From Microbacterium ureisolvens (GTDB lineage Bacteria > Actinomycetota > Actinomycetes > Actinomycetales > Microbacteriaceae), in NCBI RefSeq assembly GCF_015278315.1, contig NZ_JADIJE010000003.1, positions 417,978 to 481,977 on the forward strand: DNA of 64,000 bases. The letters are read 5' to 3'. Positions 24,070-33,686 of this stretch are shown here, in pieces. The stretch's first letter is position 1, and each line of letters begins with the position of its first letter. The position numbers and the translations under genes were made by a program. The notes under the pieces are model-generated. The model was not told the origin of the DNA, ran no database searches, and saw nothing but the letters and a program-made list of their open reading frames with translations.

Positions 24070-25764
24070 ATGAATGGACTCGAGGTCACCGTCCTGCTCG
24101 GGATCACCGTGCTCACCGGTGCGATCCTCGCGCCGAGGCTGCGCGTGGCCGTACCGCTGCTGCTGGTGGTGGCCGGTCTCGCGCTCGGCTTCATCCCCGA
24201 GGTACGCCAGATCGAACTGCCGCCCGAGACCGTGCTGCTGCTGTTCCTGCCGGTGCTGCTCTTCTGGGAGAGCATGACGACGTCGCTGCGATCCATCCGC
24301 CGCGACTTCCGGGGCATCGTGCTGATGAGCACTCTGCTCGTCGTGGCCAGCGCGTTCGCGGTGGCGGGCGTCGCCTACGCACTCGGGCTGCCCTGGGACG
24401 CCGCACTGATCCTGGGTGCCGCCGTGGCGCCCACCGACGCGACGGCCGTCGCGGCGCTCGGGCGCCTGCTGCCGCGCCGCAACTTCATGAATCTCAAGGC
24501 CGAGAGCCTCACGAACGACGGCACAGCGCTCGTCATCTACGGCGTCGCGGTGGGAGTCGCCGTCGGCGGACAGTACACCCCGCTCGACATCACGGGTCTC
24601 GTCCTCACGTCGTACCTCGGCGGGGCAGCCGCCGGCCTGGTCGTGGCGGGCATCGCCTATGTCGTGATGCGGCGGCTGCGCAACACGCTGCACCTGAACA
24701 TCGCGCTCCTGCTGGTGCCGTTCACCGCCTTCCTCCTCGCCGAGCTCATCCACGCCTCGGGCGTGCTGGCGGTCGTCGTGGCCGGCCTCATCATCGCGTA
24801 CATCAGCCCGCGGATCAGCACCGCCGCGTCGCGCCGCCAGGCGGCGTGGACGTGGCCGCTGGGCTCGTTCCTCCTCAACGGCTCGCTGTTCGTGCTGGTC
24901 GGGTTCGAGGTGCAGGCGATCGCCCACGAGATCCCGGCGCGCGAGATCGGCTGGCTGCTTCTCGTCACGGTCGCGGCGTGGGGCGTCCTGCTGGTGACGC
25001 GCTTCGTCTTCCAGACCACCGCGGTCATGATCATCCGGATGCTCGACCGGAGGCCGTCGCAGCGACTGCGGCGCACGACGTATCGGGCGCGCATCGTGAG
25101 CGCGTTCGCGGGGTTCCGCGGCGCCGTCTCGCTCGCGATCGCCCTCTCGGTGCCGCTCACCATGACCTCGGGCGCCGCGATGCCCGGCCGCGATGAGATC
25201 GTCTTCGTCACCGCGGGCGTCATCCTTCTCACCCTCCTGGTGCAGGGCCCGCTGCTGCCGGCGATCGTGCGGTGGGCCCGCTTCCCGGACGACCTGGCCA
25301 TGCAGCAGGAGCTCGAGCTGGCAGAGCGGGCGATCACCGGCGCCGCCCTCACCGCGGTCAAGGAGCTGGCGCGCGACCACGGCATCAGCGAGGAGATCCG
25401 CGACCGTCTCACCCGCGACTACTACGAGTACCTCGAGCGCAACAACGAGAGGATCCAGGCCCGCGAGCAGGCTGAGGTCGACCGTCAGATCGCGGATCTC
25501 GACCAGCTGATCGAGGCGACGGATGCCGCGACCGAGTCGCCTGCGACCGCCACCGCGGTGCTCGAAGCACCGGCGCCGATGCCCTCGCCCCGCGAGCGTG
25601 ACGAGGAGTACTCGAGGCTGCGCATCGCCGTGCTCGACCGCAAGCGCGAGGTGCTCTACCGGCTCCGCCGCGAGGGCGCGGTCGACGATGCCGTGGTGAC
25701 TCAGATACAGACGCGCCTGGACGTGGAGGAGCTGCGCATCACCGGTGTCGAGGTGCTCGACTGA
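24070..25764 (+). CDS. Na+/H+ antiporter (CPA1 family)
   Basis: The product has 564 residues. About twelve membrane segments occupy residues 1-400, with the CPA1 motifs LLFWESMTTSLRSIRRDF, the transport-site AVAPTDATAVAALG (Asp pair region), ESLTNDGTALVIYG, and FAGFRGAVSLAIALSVP. The last 160 residues are a charged cytoplasmic helical tail (RDYYEYLERNNERIQAREQA) as in the bacterial Nhe-like branch. It exchanges cytoplasmic Na+ (or K+) for protons in pH and salt homeostasis. GGGAG precedes the ATG by six bases. It is divergent from the AraC regulator. Confidence 0.93.
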   Translation: MNGLEVTVLLGITVLTGAILAPRLRVAVPLLLVVAGLALGFIPEVRQIELPPETVLLLFLPVLLFWESMTTSLRSIRRDFRGIVLMSTLLVVASAFAVAGVAYALGLPWDAALILGAAVAPTDATAVAALGRLLPRRNFMNLKAESLTNDGTALVIYGVAVGVAVGGQYTPLDITGLVLTSYLGGAAAGLVVAGIAYVVMRRLRNTLHLNIALLLVPFTAFLLAELIHASGVLAVVVAGLIIAYISPRISTAASRRQAAWTWPLGSFLLNGSLFVLVGFEVQAIAHEIPAREIGWLLLVTVAAWGVLLVTRFVFQTTAVMIIRMLDRRPSQRLRRTTYRARIVSAFAGFRGAVSLAIALSVPLTMTSGAAMPGRDEIVFVTAGVILLTLLVQGPLLPAIVRWARFPDDLAMQQELELAERAITGAALTAVKELARDHGISEEIRDRLTRDYYEYLERNNERIQAREQAEVDRQIADLDQLIEATDAATESPATATAVLEAPAPMPSPRERDEEYSRLRIAVLDRKREVLYRLRREGAVDDAVVTQIQTRLDVEELRITGVEVLD

Positions 25765-25779
25765 CCGTGGGGACGGCGC

Positions 25780-26382
25780 TCAAGCGGGTGCTCGCAAGCC
25801 GGCCGAGATGAGGTCCGCCAGCGCCGGCAGATCGGGGAGCTCCGCCGACGCGTCCGAGTCATCCGCCGGCGCTGCGACCTCGTCGTCGCGTGGATCGGGC
25901 GGCACCGGGGTCGTGATGATCGCGACCCACGCGGCCGCGGCGGTGCGCACTCGTCTGGCCGCGATGGGGTGCAGCACGCTCGCGCGGAGCACCCGCTCGA
26001 TCACGCTCTGCAGCTGCCTGCGATAGTCGTGCAGGCGGTCGCGCACCTCAGGATCGGTGCCGTGCTCGCGCCACACGATGACGCGGCGCACGGCGGAACC
26101 GTCCTGCATCTCGCGGAGCCTGCTGGTGACGTTCAGGAGCGATCTGGCGGGATCGCCGCTCGCGATGAGCGCGGACGTGTCGATGGGGTCCAGGTCCAGA
26201 CGCTCGCGCACGAGCGCGCGCAGGAGATCGGTCTTGCTCGGGAAGTAGTAGAAGAGCAGGCCCTTCGGGACACCGGCCACCTCGGCGATGGCGCCGGTCG
26301 GCGTCGCGTCGAACCCGCGCTCGGCGAAGAGTCGCTCCGCGGCATCCAGGATCACGGTCCGGCTCTCGCGGCTGCGCACCAT
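25780..26382 (-). CDS. TetR-family regulator
   Basis: The product has 200 residues. The N-terminal HTH reads RTVILDAAERLFAERGFDATP, then IAEVAGVPKGLLFYYFPSKTDLL. The C-terminal ligand domain ends in an acidic Pro/Asp-rich tail. It lies 65 bp downstream of the SPW-repeat gene on the same strand, so the two are probably co-transcribed. A perfect 14-bp palindrome overlaps the -35 of their shared promoter (26871-26884), pointing to autorepression. The ligand is unknown. Confidence 0.88.
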   Translation of the reverse strand: MVRSRESRTVILDAAERLFAERGFDATPTGAIAEVAGVPKGLLFYYFPSKTDLLRALVRERLDLDPIDTSALIASGDPARSLLNVTSRLREMQDGSAVRRVIVWREHGTDPEVRDRLHDYRRQLQSVIERVLRASVLHPIAARRVRTAAAAWVAIITTPVPPDPRDDEVAAPADDSDASAELPDLPALADLISAGLRAPA

Positions 26383-26447
26383 GTCAACTCCAGAGGCGAT
26401 CGGCGGGGGCGTCGGGTGCCACCGGCGCCCCCGTCGCGGTGCGCACG

Positions 26448-26804
26448 TCAGTGCGGCAGGGCGCGGTCGTGCATCTGCATGGCCGGGCGGATGGCGAGTG
26501 CGGCCACGATGACCGCGACGGCCCCGCCGATCCAGCTGATCCAGGCGGCGGCGGACTGCATGTCCGCGTAGCCGCCGAGCCACGGAGCGACGAACAGCAG
26601 CGCGCCGAGCGCGAGCTGAACGTATTCCATGGCCACCAGCCCCGGCATCGCAAGGTTGACCACTCCTGCGGCGATCAGCAGGATTCCGAGGGTCAGCATC
26701 CAGGGCATCGAGGCGCCCATCGCCGGCATCAGCAGTGCCGACACCGCCGCGACGAGCCCGACTCCCACTGCGACCCAGTCCTCCCAGCGCGTCCACTTCT
26801 TCAT
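26448..26804 (-). CDS. SPW-repeat integral membrane protein
   Basis: The product has 118 residues with four hydrophobic segments (about 11-28, 33-52, 60-77, 88-105) arranged as two internal repeats, each including a Pro-Trp motif (MPWMLTLG, then APWLGG). That is the SPW family pattern. The function of the family is unknown. The start has GGAGGAG eight bases upstream. It is the first gene of a two-gene unit with the TetR regulator. Confidence 0.83.
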   Translation of the reverse strand: MKKWTRWEDWVAVGVGLVAAVSALLMPAMGASMPWMLTLGILLIAAGVVNLAMPGLVAMEYVQLALGALLFVAPWLGGYADMQSAAAWISWIGGAVAVIVAALAIRPAMQMHDRALPH

Positions 26805-26856
26805 TCGGATCTCCTCCTTCCGAACTGCGATGGCTCCCGATCGGGGGTCGATTCGA

Positions 26857-26885
26857 ACGGTATTCCTGACTGACCGGCCGGTCAA
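26857..26885 (-). promoter_or_regulatory. Promoter with TetR operator for the SPW/TetR operon
   Basis: On the minus strand, TTGACC (-35, complement of 26880-26885), a 17-bp spacer, then TACCGT (-10, complement of 26857-26862). The perfect palindrome TGACCGGCCGGTCA (26871-26884) covers the -35 and part of the spacer, a typical TetR repressor site. Confidence 0.7.
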
Positions 26886-26923
26886 GAGCATGCTCGTGCA
26901 GAGGAGGGCGCCTGCGGCCCGCC

Positions 26924-27955
26924 TCAGGCGCGCGTCGACTGCCAGCCGAGTGCCGGCGCGACGTGCTTCGCAAAGGACTCGACCACGCGCAGGTTGAACT
27001 CGACGCCGAGCTGGCTCGGGATCGTGAGCATCAGCGTGTCGGCGGAGGCGATGGCGGCATCCTCGCGGAGCTGCTCGACGAGGACATCGGGCTCGGCCGC
27101 GTAGGTCTTGCCAAACGTCGATCGCATGCCGTCGATCACTCCGATCTGGTCGCCGTGCTGGCGTCCGCCGAAGTACATCTGCTCCTCGGCGGTGGTGATG
27201 GGGAAGATCGACCGGCTCACCGACACGCGCGGTTCGCCGGCGTGGCCGGCGTCGCGCCAGGCGGCGCGGAAGGCGTCGATCTGCTGCGCCTGCAGCAGGT
27301 CGAAGGGCGTGCCGTCGGCTTCCGTCAGAAGCGTCGACGACATCAGGTTGACGCCGACGCGGCCTGCCCATTCCGCGCTGTCGCGGTTGCCGGCGCCCCA
27401 CCACACGCGCGAGCGCAGGCCGGGGGAGTGCGGTTCGATGCGCTGCAGCCCCGTGGCCCCCGTGCCGAACGGGGACGAGGCATCCCGCTCCGCGAGGCCT
27501 TCGCCCTCGATCGCCCGCAGGAACAGGTCGAAGTGCTCGCGAGCGAGGTCGGCGCCGCGGGGGTCGTCGGACCCGGTGTAGCCGAACGCCTCGTAGCCGC
27601 GCACGACCGTCTCGGGTGAGCCGCGGCTGACGCCGAGCGCGAGCCTCCCACCCGAGAGGAGATCGACGGATGCTGCCTCCTCGGCGAGGTAGAGCGGGTT
27701 CTCGTAGCGCATGTCGATGACGCCGGTGCCCACCTCGATGCGCTGCGTGCGCGCGGCGATGGCCGCGAGCAGAGGCATCGGCGAGGACTGCTGGCGGGCG
27801 AAGTGGTGCACGCGGAAGTACGCACCGTCGACGCCGAGTTCGTCCATGCCCTGGGCCAGGTCGATGGCCTGCAGCATCGAGTCGGCGGCGGTGAGCTGTC
27901 GCCCGCCGCCGAGCGGTCCGTAGTGTCCGAACGAGAGGGTTCCGAAGCGCTGCAT
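26924..27955 (-). CDS. LLM-class flavin-dependent oxidoreductase
   Basis: The product has 343 residues with the bacterial-luciferase fold: N-terminal FGTLSFGHYGP, AYFRVHHFARQQSSPMPLLAAIA split by short turns, IEVGTGVIDMRYENPLYLAEEAA, and LALGVSRGSPETVVRG. It uses reduced FMN or F420 to oxidise an unknown organic substrate. There is no transport gene next to it to suggest a substrate. Start ATG 27955. It is divergent from the YdhR-like monooxygenase gene (28097). Confidence 0.88.
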   Translation of the reverse strand: MQRFGTLSFGHYGPLGGGRQLTAADSMLQAIDLAQGMDELGVDGAYFRVHHFARQQSSPMPLLAAIAARTQRIEVGTGVIDMRYENPLYLAEEAASVDLLSGGRLALGVSRGSPETVVRGYEAFGYTGSDDPRGADLAREHFDLFLRAIEGEGLAERDASSPFGTGATGLQRIEPHSPGLRSRVWWGAGNRDSAEWAGRVGVNLMSSTLLTEADGTPFDLLQAQQIDAFRAAWRDAGHAGEPRVSVSRSIFPITTAEEQMYFGGRQHGDQIGVIDGMRSTFGKTYAAEPDVLVEQLREDAAIASADTLMLTIPSQLGVEFNLRVVESFAKHVAPALGWQSTRA

Positions 27956-28096
27956 GTCGTGTGCAACGGTACGCGCGCGGCATCCATTCCGGTGCATGAA
28001 CTCTCTCGAGAGCTGCGCCGGCCGTTTCCGAACGTCATCCGGGAAGAGAACCGGCGGCGACGCGGTTGCCTCGAAGCACCGACGAAAGGACGAGTC

Positions 28097-28402
28097 ATGT
28101 CGCACCTGCTGGTCTTCGAATTCCCCTCGCCCGGTCCGTACGGCGACGAGGCCGTCGCCGCGTTCGGCGACCTCGCCCGCGACATCGCGGGCGAGCAGGG
28201 TCTCGTCTTCAAGGTGTGGACCGAGGATCCCGGCACCGGGATCGCCGGCGGAGCCTACCTCTTCGAGACGAAGGCGGACGCCGACCGGTATCTCGCGTTC
28301 CACACCGAGCGGCTGAACGGCTATGGCGTCACCGACATCGACGCGCGCAGCTACCCGGTGAACGACGGCCTCTCGGCGATCACCGGCATTCCGCCGCGCT
28401 GA
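28097..28402 (+). CDS. YdhR-type monooxygenase-like small protein (dimeric alpha+beta barrel)
   Basis: The product has 101 residues and resembles the YdhR family along its length: HLLVFEFPSPGPYGDE, ARDIAGEQGLVFKVWTED, GGAYLFETKADADRYLAFHTERL and a C-terminal DIDARSYPVNDGLS. Family members are small dimeric proteins thought to be monooxygenases acting without a metal. It is soluble. AAAGGA lies nine bases before the ATG. It is convergent with the large LuxR regulator gene. Confidence 0.85.
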   Translation: MSHLLVFEFPSPGPYGDEAVAAFGDLARDIAGEQGLVFKVWTEDPGTGIAGGAYLFETKADADRYLAFHTERLNGYGVTDIDARSYPVNDGLSAITGIPPR

Positions 28403-28422
28403 GCGGCGGGCGGACAGCGCGG

Positions 28423-31188
28423 TCAGAGAGCCGCCGCGCCGCCCGCGAGCGCTGCGGCAAGCTCCGTACGCGAGCCGATGCCGAGCTTCGTGTACACCTT
28501 GCGGAGGTGGTACTCGACGGTTTTCGGGCTGAGGAACAGCGCGGCTGCGGTCTCTCGCGTGGTACGGCCCTCTGCGAGGAGCAGGCTGACCTGAAGCTCC
28601 TGCGGGGTCAGGTCCGACACCACGCTGCCCGCGGAGGGGCGCACATGCTCGCCGGTGGCAGTGAGCTCGGCCGCTGCACGATCGCGCCAGACCGACGCGC
28701 CGAGCTCGGTGAAGTCGTCCAGTGCCGCCCGCAGCTGCTCACGTGCGTCGACGCGGCGCCCGGCCCGGCGCAGGCGCTCGCCGTAGGCCAGCCTTGTGCG
28801 TGCCTTCTCGAAGCGGTCGAGCGTCCGCTCGTGCCAATCGAGAGCCGACCGGAACCACTCGTCGCACTCGTCGCCAGGCAGGACGATCCCCATCGCCCGT
28901 TCCGCGCGGGCGCGCGCCCACGGCTGTCCCTTGGCGATCGCACGTTCGCGATAGGCGTGGGCGGCGGCCATCGCCTCGTCGCGGCGGCCGATGCGCATGA
29001 GCGCGTCGCTGTGCTCGGGTGCCGGCGACAGGTCGACGTCGTCGAGCCCGAGCCGATCGAGCAGCGCGATCAGACGGCCGAAGAGGTCGACGGCGTTCGC
29101 GGGCCGCCCGAGTGAGAGCTCGAGGTCTCCCAGAGCGTGCCCGACCCAGGCCTCGCCGATGTGGATGTCGCGGGCCGCGCACTGCGCCCGCGCCGCCTCG
29201 GCGTGCGTACGGCAGGCCTCGGTGCGTCCGGCGCGCGAGTCCAGCCGGGCGAGCCCCGCGAGCGACATCGCCCGCTCGGTGGTCTGGCCGGTGTCGGCGG
29301 CGAGGCGGATCGCCTCGGTGAAGCTCGCCTCGGCACGCACCCATGAGGCCGCAGTCGTGGCCTGGTCGACCGCCACGTGGAACAGCAGCGCCGGCAGCGC
29401 CCCGATGCTCGCGCTCCCACGGACCTCGTCGACGAGCTCGCGCAGTCGCGCGCCGCTCGTGGCGTCGCGCAGGTACAGCGGCGCGAGCATCAGCCACGAC
29501 AGTCGCCTCGGATCCCGGCTCAGATCGGGGTCGGCCTCCAGGAGGGGGACGGCGGCACGGATCTCATCGGCCCCGCCGCGCCCCGCGAGCGTCTTCGCCA
29601 TGCCCGACGCCATGAGCCCGAGAGCGCGCGCCCTCGTGGTCCGCACTCGTGGACCGAGCCTCTCGATCCGGTCGGCGAGCACCGAGGCTGTGCGCGCGTC
29701 ACCGAGGTAATAGGTGGCATGCACCGCGTCGGCCAGCGCGATCGTGGCGGCATCCGCCGACGAGTCCCGCTGCGCTGCCCGCATCAGGATGTCCAGTGCA
29801 TCGCGCAGCGATCCCGTGCGCGCGGCGACCGAGGCGCGCAACTCGACGTCGCGGGCCGCGTCCGCCTCGTCGGTGTCCGCGGCCGGCGTTCCGGCATCGC
29901 GCAGCCGGCGATTCAGAAGACTGACCGCACGCTCCCCGTCGCCGGCCTCCCAGGCGGCGTCGGCAGCCTGCAGCAGGCGTGCAGCTGCCGCGCCCGTATC
30001 CGGCGTGAGCCGGGCGGCCCGTTCGAAGGCGCCCGAGGCGACCGCGTACGCGGCGCGTGACATGGCGCGGGCGCCCGCGCCGGCGAGCAGTCCGGCGATC
30101 TCGGCGTCGGGGTGCGCTGTCGCCTCTGAGAGGTGCCACGCCCGGCGATCGGCGTCTCCGCGCGGCGTGGCCGCCGCCGCCGCCCGGTGGGCGGAGCGGC
30201 GCTCCTGCGAGGATGCGCCCGAGTAGACGGCGGCCCGAACGAGCGGATGACGGAAGCCGACACGTCCTTCGCGCACCGTCACGAGGTCGAGGTCCTCGGC
30301 GGCGTCGAGTTGCGTCACGTCGACCCCGTAGGCGTCGCACGCGTCGGAGATGAAGCGCAGATCGGCGCCGCACACGGCTGCGACGAGGAGCGCCGCCCGG
30401 CAATCGGTGTCGAGCCCAGCCAGCCGGCGTCCGAACGCGTCCGAGACGGCCCGCGGCACCCGCAGCGGCAGATCCGTCTCCAGCGCCTCGACCACATCGA
30501 GCTCCGCCGCGCGCAGCTCCAGCATCGCGAGCGGGTTGCCGTCGGTGGTGCGATGCAGAACGCGCACGTGCTCCTCGGAGACGCTGTCCCCCTCGACGCT
30601 GCTCAGGATCGCTCGCGCGGCATCGAGATCCACGCCGCCGAGCACGAGCGAGGGAAGGCCGTCGACGAGCGCATCGCCTTCCGGGCTGCGCACCCCCAGC
30701 AGCGCCACCACGGGATCGGCCGCGAGCCGTCGCGCGGCGAAGACGAGCGCGTTCGACGAGGGTGCGTCGGCGAAGTGCAGATCGTCTACGACCACGGCGA
30801 CGGGTCCGTCCTCCGCGAACCGGCAGATCAGGCTCAGCACCGCCGCGCCGATCGTGAACCGGTCACGGCCCGCGTCGTGCGCTGTCGCTCCGGGGAGCGC
30901 CAGCGCAGCTGCCACCGCATCCGCCTGCACCGCCGGGATGCCGTCGAGGGCTCCCAGCGCGGGCCGCAGCAGCTGCAGCAGCGTGCCGAAGGGGATTTCC
31001 TTCTCCGACTCGAGCCCGGTCGCGCGCAGCACCCGCATCCCCTCCAGCCGCGACACGGCGTCCTCGAGCAGGGCGGTCTTGCCCACGCCTGCCTCGCCGC
31101 GCACCGCGAGCACGCCGCTCGTCCCCAGACGTGCGGCCGCCCCGAGCCGATCGATGACGTGCTGCTCGGCCTGCCGACCCACCAGCAT
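28423..31188 (-). CDS. LAL-type LuxR-family regulator with N-terminal AAA ATPase
   Basis: The product has 921 residues. The N-terminus has Walker A GEAGVGKTALLE (about 31-42) and Walker B-like VAVVVDDLHFAD (about 130-141). A long helical tetratricopeptide-like region follows, and the last 65 residues are a LuxR HTH (LTPQELQVSLLLAEGRTTRE, then LFLSPKTVEYHLRKVYTKLG). LAL regulators are large ATP-dependent activators, often of pathway-specific genes. The ATG is preceded by TAGACT (complement of 31195-31200) at six bases, so the mRNA is probably leaderless. It is divergent from the methyltransferase gene (124-bp gap) and may control that cluster. Confidence 0.9.
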   Translation of the reverse strand: MLVGRQAEQHVIDRLGAAARLGTSGVLAVRGEAGVGKTALLEDAVSRLEGMRVLRATGLESEKEIPFGTLLQLLRPALGALDGIPAVQADAVAAALALPGATAHDAGRDRFTIGAAVLSLICRFAEDGPVAVVVDDLHFADAPSSNALVFAARRLAADPVVALLGVRSPEGDALVDGLPSLVLGGVDLDAARAILSSVEGDSVSEEHVRVLHRTTDGNPLAMLELRAAELDVVEALETDLPLRVPRAVSDAFGRRLAGLDTDCRAALLVAAVCGADLRFISDACDAYGVDVTQLDAAEDLDLVTVREGRVGFRHPLVRAAVYSGASSQERRSAHRAAAAATPRGDADRRAWHLSEATAHPDAEIAGLLAGAGARAMSRAAYAVASGAFERAARLTPDTGAAAARLLQAADAAWEAGDGERAVSLLNRRLRDAGTPAADTDEADAARDVELRASVAARTGSLRDALDILMRAAQRDSSADAATIALADAVHATYYLGDARTASVLADRIERLGPRVRTTRARALGLMASGMAKTLAGRGGADEIRAAVPLLEADPDLSRDPRRLSWLMLAPLYLRDATSGARLRELVDEVRGSASIGALPALLFHVAVDQATTAASWVRAEASFTEAIRLAADTGQTTERAMSLAGLARLDSRAGRTEACRTHAEAARAQCAARDIHIGEAWVGHALGDLELSLGRPANAVDLFGRLIALLDRLGLDDVDLSPAPEHSDALMRIGRRDEAMAAAHAYRERAIAKGQPWARARAERAMGIVLPGDECDEWFRSALDWHERTLDRFEKARTRLAYGERLRRAGRRVDAREQLRAALDDFTELGASVWRDRAAAELTATGEHVRPSAGSVVSDLTPQELQVSLLLAEGRTTRETAAALFLSPKTVEYHLRKVYTKLGIGSRTELAAALAGGAAAL

Positions 31189-31194
31189 GGCCCG

Positions 31195-31200
31195 AGTCTA
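31195..31200 (-). promoter_or_regulatory. -10 hexamer of a leaderless promoter
   Basis: TAGACT on the minus strand lies six bases before the ATG of the LAL regulator gene. No good -35 was identified. Confidence 0.5.
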
Positions 31201-31312
31201 CGACTGCCGAAAAGACTAGGGGGGTCCCCGGATGCGCTGCTGACCGGCGCATTCCTAACGTCGAGGCATCCGTCGGCGCCCGCCGTGGATCACGTGACTG
31301 AAGGAGCCTCCG

Positions 31313-32389
31313 ATGTCTCTCACCGCCCCACAGACCACGATCGACACCGACAAGCTGATGAGCTTCGTCTTCCGCGCCGTCGATGAAGTCGGTGCGACCC
31401 TCAACGCTGCGCTCGTCGTCATGGGCGACAAGCTCGGGTACTACCGCGATCTCGCGCAGCATGGTCCGACCACGCCGGCGCAGCTGGCCGAGCGGACGCA
31501 GACCGCCGAGCCGTACGCGCGGGAGTGGCTGAACGCCCAGGCCGCGGGAGGCTACGTCGACTACGACCCCGCCACCAAGCGCTACACGCTGCCGGCCGAG
31601 CACGCGCTGGCCATGACCGATCCCGACAGCGCCGCGTTCCTGCCCGGGTTCTTCCAGATCGCGCTCGGGACCATCCATGACACCCAGCACATCGTCGATG
31701 CCGCACGCAGCGGCGCCGGCTACGGCTGGCATCAGCACGGCACGGACGTGCACGTGGGATGCGAGCGGTTCTTCCGGCCGAGCTACCACGCCAATCTCGT
31801 CGACTCGTGGATCCCGGCGCTCGAGGGGGTTTCGCAGAAGCTCGCGGAGGGTGCACTGGTCGCCGACGTCGGCTGCGGCCACGGAGCCTCCACGATCCTT
31901 CTCGCGCAGGCGTTTCCGGGCTCCACATTCGTCGGTTCGGACTATCACCCCGAGTCGATCGAGACGGCGCGCACCCGGGCGGTGGAGGCCGGCGTCGAGA
32001 ACGTCCGCTTCGAGGTGGCCTCGGCCCAGGAGTTCGGCGGCCAGGGGTACGACCTCGTCGCCATGTTCGACTGCCTGCACGACATGGGGGACCCGGTGGG
32101 CGCCGCGCGGCGGGTGCGTGAGGCGATCGCCGACGACGGCACCTGGATGATCGTCGAGCCGATGGCCGGCGATCACGTCGAAGACAACTTCACGTCGGTC
32201 GGTCGCGCCTATTACGGGTTCTCCACGCTGCTGTGCACGCCGTCGTCGCTGTCGCAGGATGTCGGCCTCGCGCTCGGCACGCAAGCCGGTCCTGCGCGGA
32301 TCCGCGATGTGACGGCTGCGGCCGGCTTCACCCGGTTCCGCACCGTGGCCGAGACGCCCTTCAACCGGGTGATCGAGGTGCGGCCCTGA
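31313..32389 (+). CDS. SAM-dependent methyltransferase with N-terminal winged helix
   Basis: The product has 358 residues. The first 100 resemble the winged-helix dimerisation domain found in front of some class I methyltransferases (LAERTQTAEPYAREWLNAQA). The SAM motif is VADVGCGHGASTILLA (about 183-198) with an acidic SDYHPES end of strand 2 and MFDCLHDMGDP as motif post-I. The target molecule is unknown. AAGGAG lies six bases before the ATG. It is the first gene of a same-strand row with a glycosyltransferase and a hydrolase, divergent from the LAL regulator. Confidence 0.85.
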   Translation: MSLTAPQTTIDTDKLMSFVFRAVDEVGATLNAALVVMGDKLGYYRDLAQHGPTTPAQLAERTQTAEPYAREWLNAQAAGGYVDYDPATKRYTLPAEHALAMTDPDSAAFLPGFFQIALGTIHDTQHIVDAARSGAGYGWHQHGTDVHVGCERFFRPSYHANLVDSWIPALEGVSQKLAEGALVADVGCGHGASTILLAQAFPGSTFVGSDYHPESIETARTRAVEAGVENVRFEVASAQEFGGQGYDLVAMFDCLHDMGDPVGAARRVREAIADDGTWMIVEPMAGDHVEDNFTSVGRAYYGFSTLLCTPSSLSQDVGLALGTQAGPARIRDVTAAAGFTRFRTVAETPFNRVIEVRP

Positions 32390-32444
32390 CGAAGACGGAA
32401 GCGGAGGAGGACACTGGCGCTGGGAGTATGAGGGAGGTGCCGGC

Positions 32445-33686
32445 ATGGGCGACCGCCGCACCTGGGTGAGGGCCCAGCGCCGTCCACGCAAGGCGCTCTT
32501 CCTCTCGTCGCCGATCGGGCTCGGCCACGCGCGGCGCGACGTGGCGATCGCGCAGGAGCTGCGCCGGCTGCACCCGGACCTCCAGATCGAGTGGCTGGCG
32601 CAGCACCCGGTCACGCGTGTGCTGGCGGATGCCGGGGAACCTGTGCACCCGGCATCCGCTCTCCTCGCGAACGAGTCCGCGCACATCGAGGACGAAGCCG
32701 CCGACCACGACCTGCACGCCTTTCAGGCGATCCGGCGCATGGACGAGATCCTCGTGAACAACTTCATGGTGTTCAACGACGTCGTCGACGAGACCTGCTA
32801 CGACCTCGTCATCGGCGACGAGGCGTGGGACGTCGACTATTTCCTGCATGAGAATCCCGAGCTCAAGCGATTCGCATTCGCGTGGCTGACGGACTTCGTG
32901 GGATGGCTGCCGATGCCTGGCGGCGGGGAGGCCGAGGCAGCGCTCACCGCCGACTACAACGCCGAGATGCTCGAGCAGCGCGCGCGGTATCGCCGCATCC
33001 GCGACCGTTCGATCTTCGTCGGCAACCCCGATGACATCGTCGAGGCCGACTTCGGCCCGGGCCTGCCCCGGATCCGCGAGTGGACCCAGGCGAACTACGA
33101 CTTCGCGGGCTATGTCACCGGCTTCACGCCGCCGACCGAGGAGGAGAGGGAACGCGCGCGACGGCGTCTGGGGTTCGGCCCCGACGACGTCCTCTGCATC
33201 GTCACCGTCGGCGGCTCGGGCGTGGGCGGTGCACTCCTTCGGCGGGTGTTGGATGCCGTGCCGCTCGCGCGACGGATGCTGCCGGCACTGCGGTTCCTCG
33301 TCGTGACCGGACCGCGCATCGATCCGGCCGCGCTGCCGCGCCGGAGCGGTGCGCGGGTTCGGGGTTTCGTGCCGGACCTGTACCTGGCCTTGGCGGCGTG
33401 CGACGTGGCTGTCGTCCAAGGCGGCCTCACGACGTGCATGGAGCTCACGGCGGCGCGCCGTCCATTCCTCTATGTGCCGCTCGAGAACCACTTCGAGCAG
33501 AACTTCCACGTGCGTCATCGCCTGGACCGCTACGGCGCCGGGCGCTGTCTGCGGTACGCGGAGATCGGTGATCCGGACGTCCTGGCGCGGGAACTCGTGG
33601 CCGCGGCATCGCAGCAGGCCGACTATCGGCCGGTCGAGACCGACGGAGCGGCGCGGGCAGCCGCCTTGCTGGGGGAGCTGATCTGA
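32445..33686 (+). CDS. GT-B glycosyltransferase (MurG/MGT-like)
   Basis: The product has 413 residues. The N-terminus ALFLSSPIGLGHARRDVAIA resembles glycosyltransferases with an IGLGH motif. The C-terminal donor domain shows VTVGGSGVGGALL, RGFVPDLYLALAACDVAVV and the sugar-binding QGGLTTCMELTAARRPFLYV. There is no membrane segment. GGGAGG precedes the ATG by seven bases. The TGA stop shares its A with the ATG of the hydrolase gene, so they are coupled. The acceptor could be a natural product, lipid or xenobiotic; none is proven. Confidence 0.85.
   Translation: MGDRRTWVRAQRRPRKALFLSSPIGLGHARRDVAIAQELRRLHPDLQIEWLAQHPVTRVLADAGEPVHPASALLANESAHIEDEAADHDLHAFQAIRRMDEILVNNFMVFNDVVDETCYDLVIGDEAWDVDYFLHENPELKRFAFAWLTDFVGWLPMPGGGEAEAALTADYNAEMLEQRARYRRIRDRSIFVGNPDDIVEADFGPGLPRIREWTQANYDFAGYVTGFTPPTEEERERARRRLGFGPDDVLCIVTVGGSGVGGALLRRVLDAVPLARRMLPALRFLVVTGPRIDPAALPRRSGARVRGFVPDLYLALAACDVAVVQGGLTTCMELTAARRPFLYVPLENHFEQNFHVRHRLDRYGAGRCLRYAEIGDPDVLARELVAAASQQADYRPVETDGAARAAALLGELI

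Noticed and set aside
25765..26450. 397-codon minus-strand frame extending the TetR gene upstream
   Set aside because: The extension crosses the SPW gene in another frame. The TetR helix-turn-helix starts right after the ATG at 26382.
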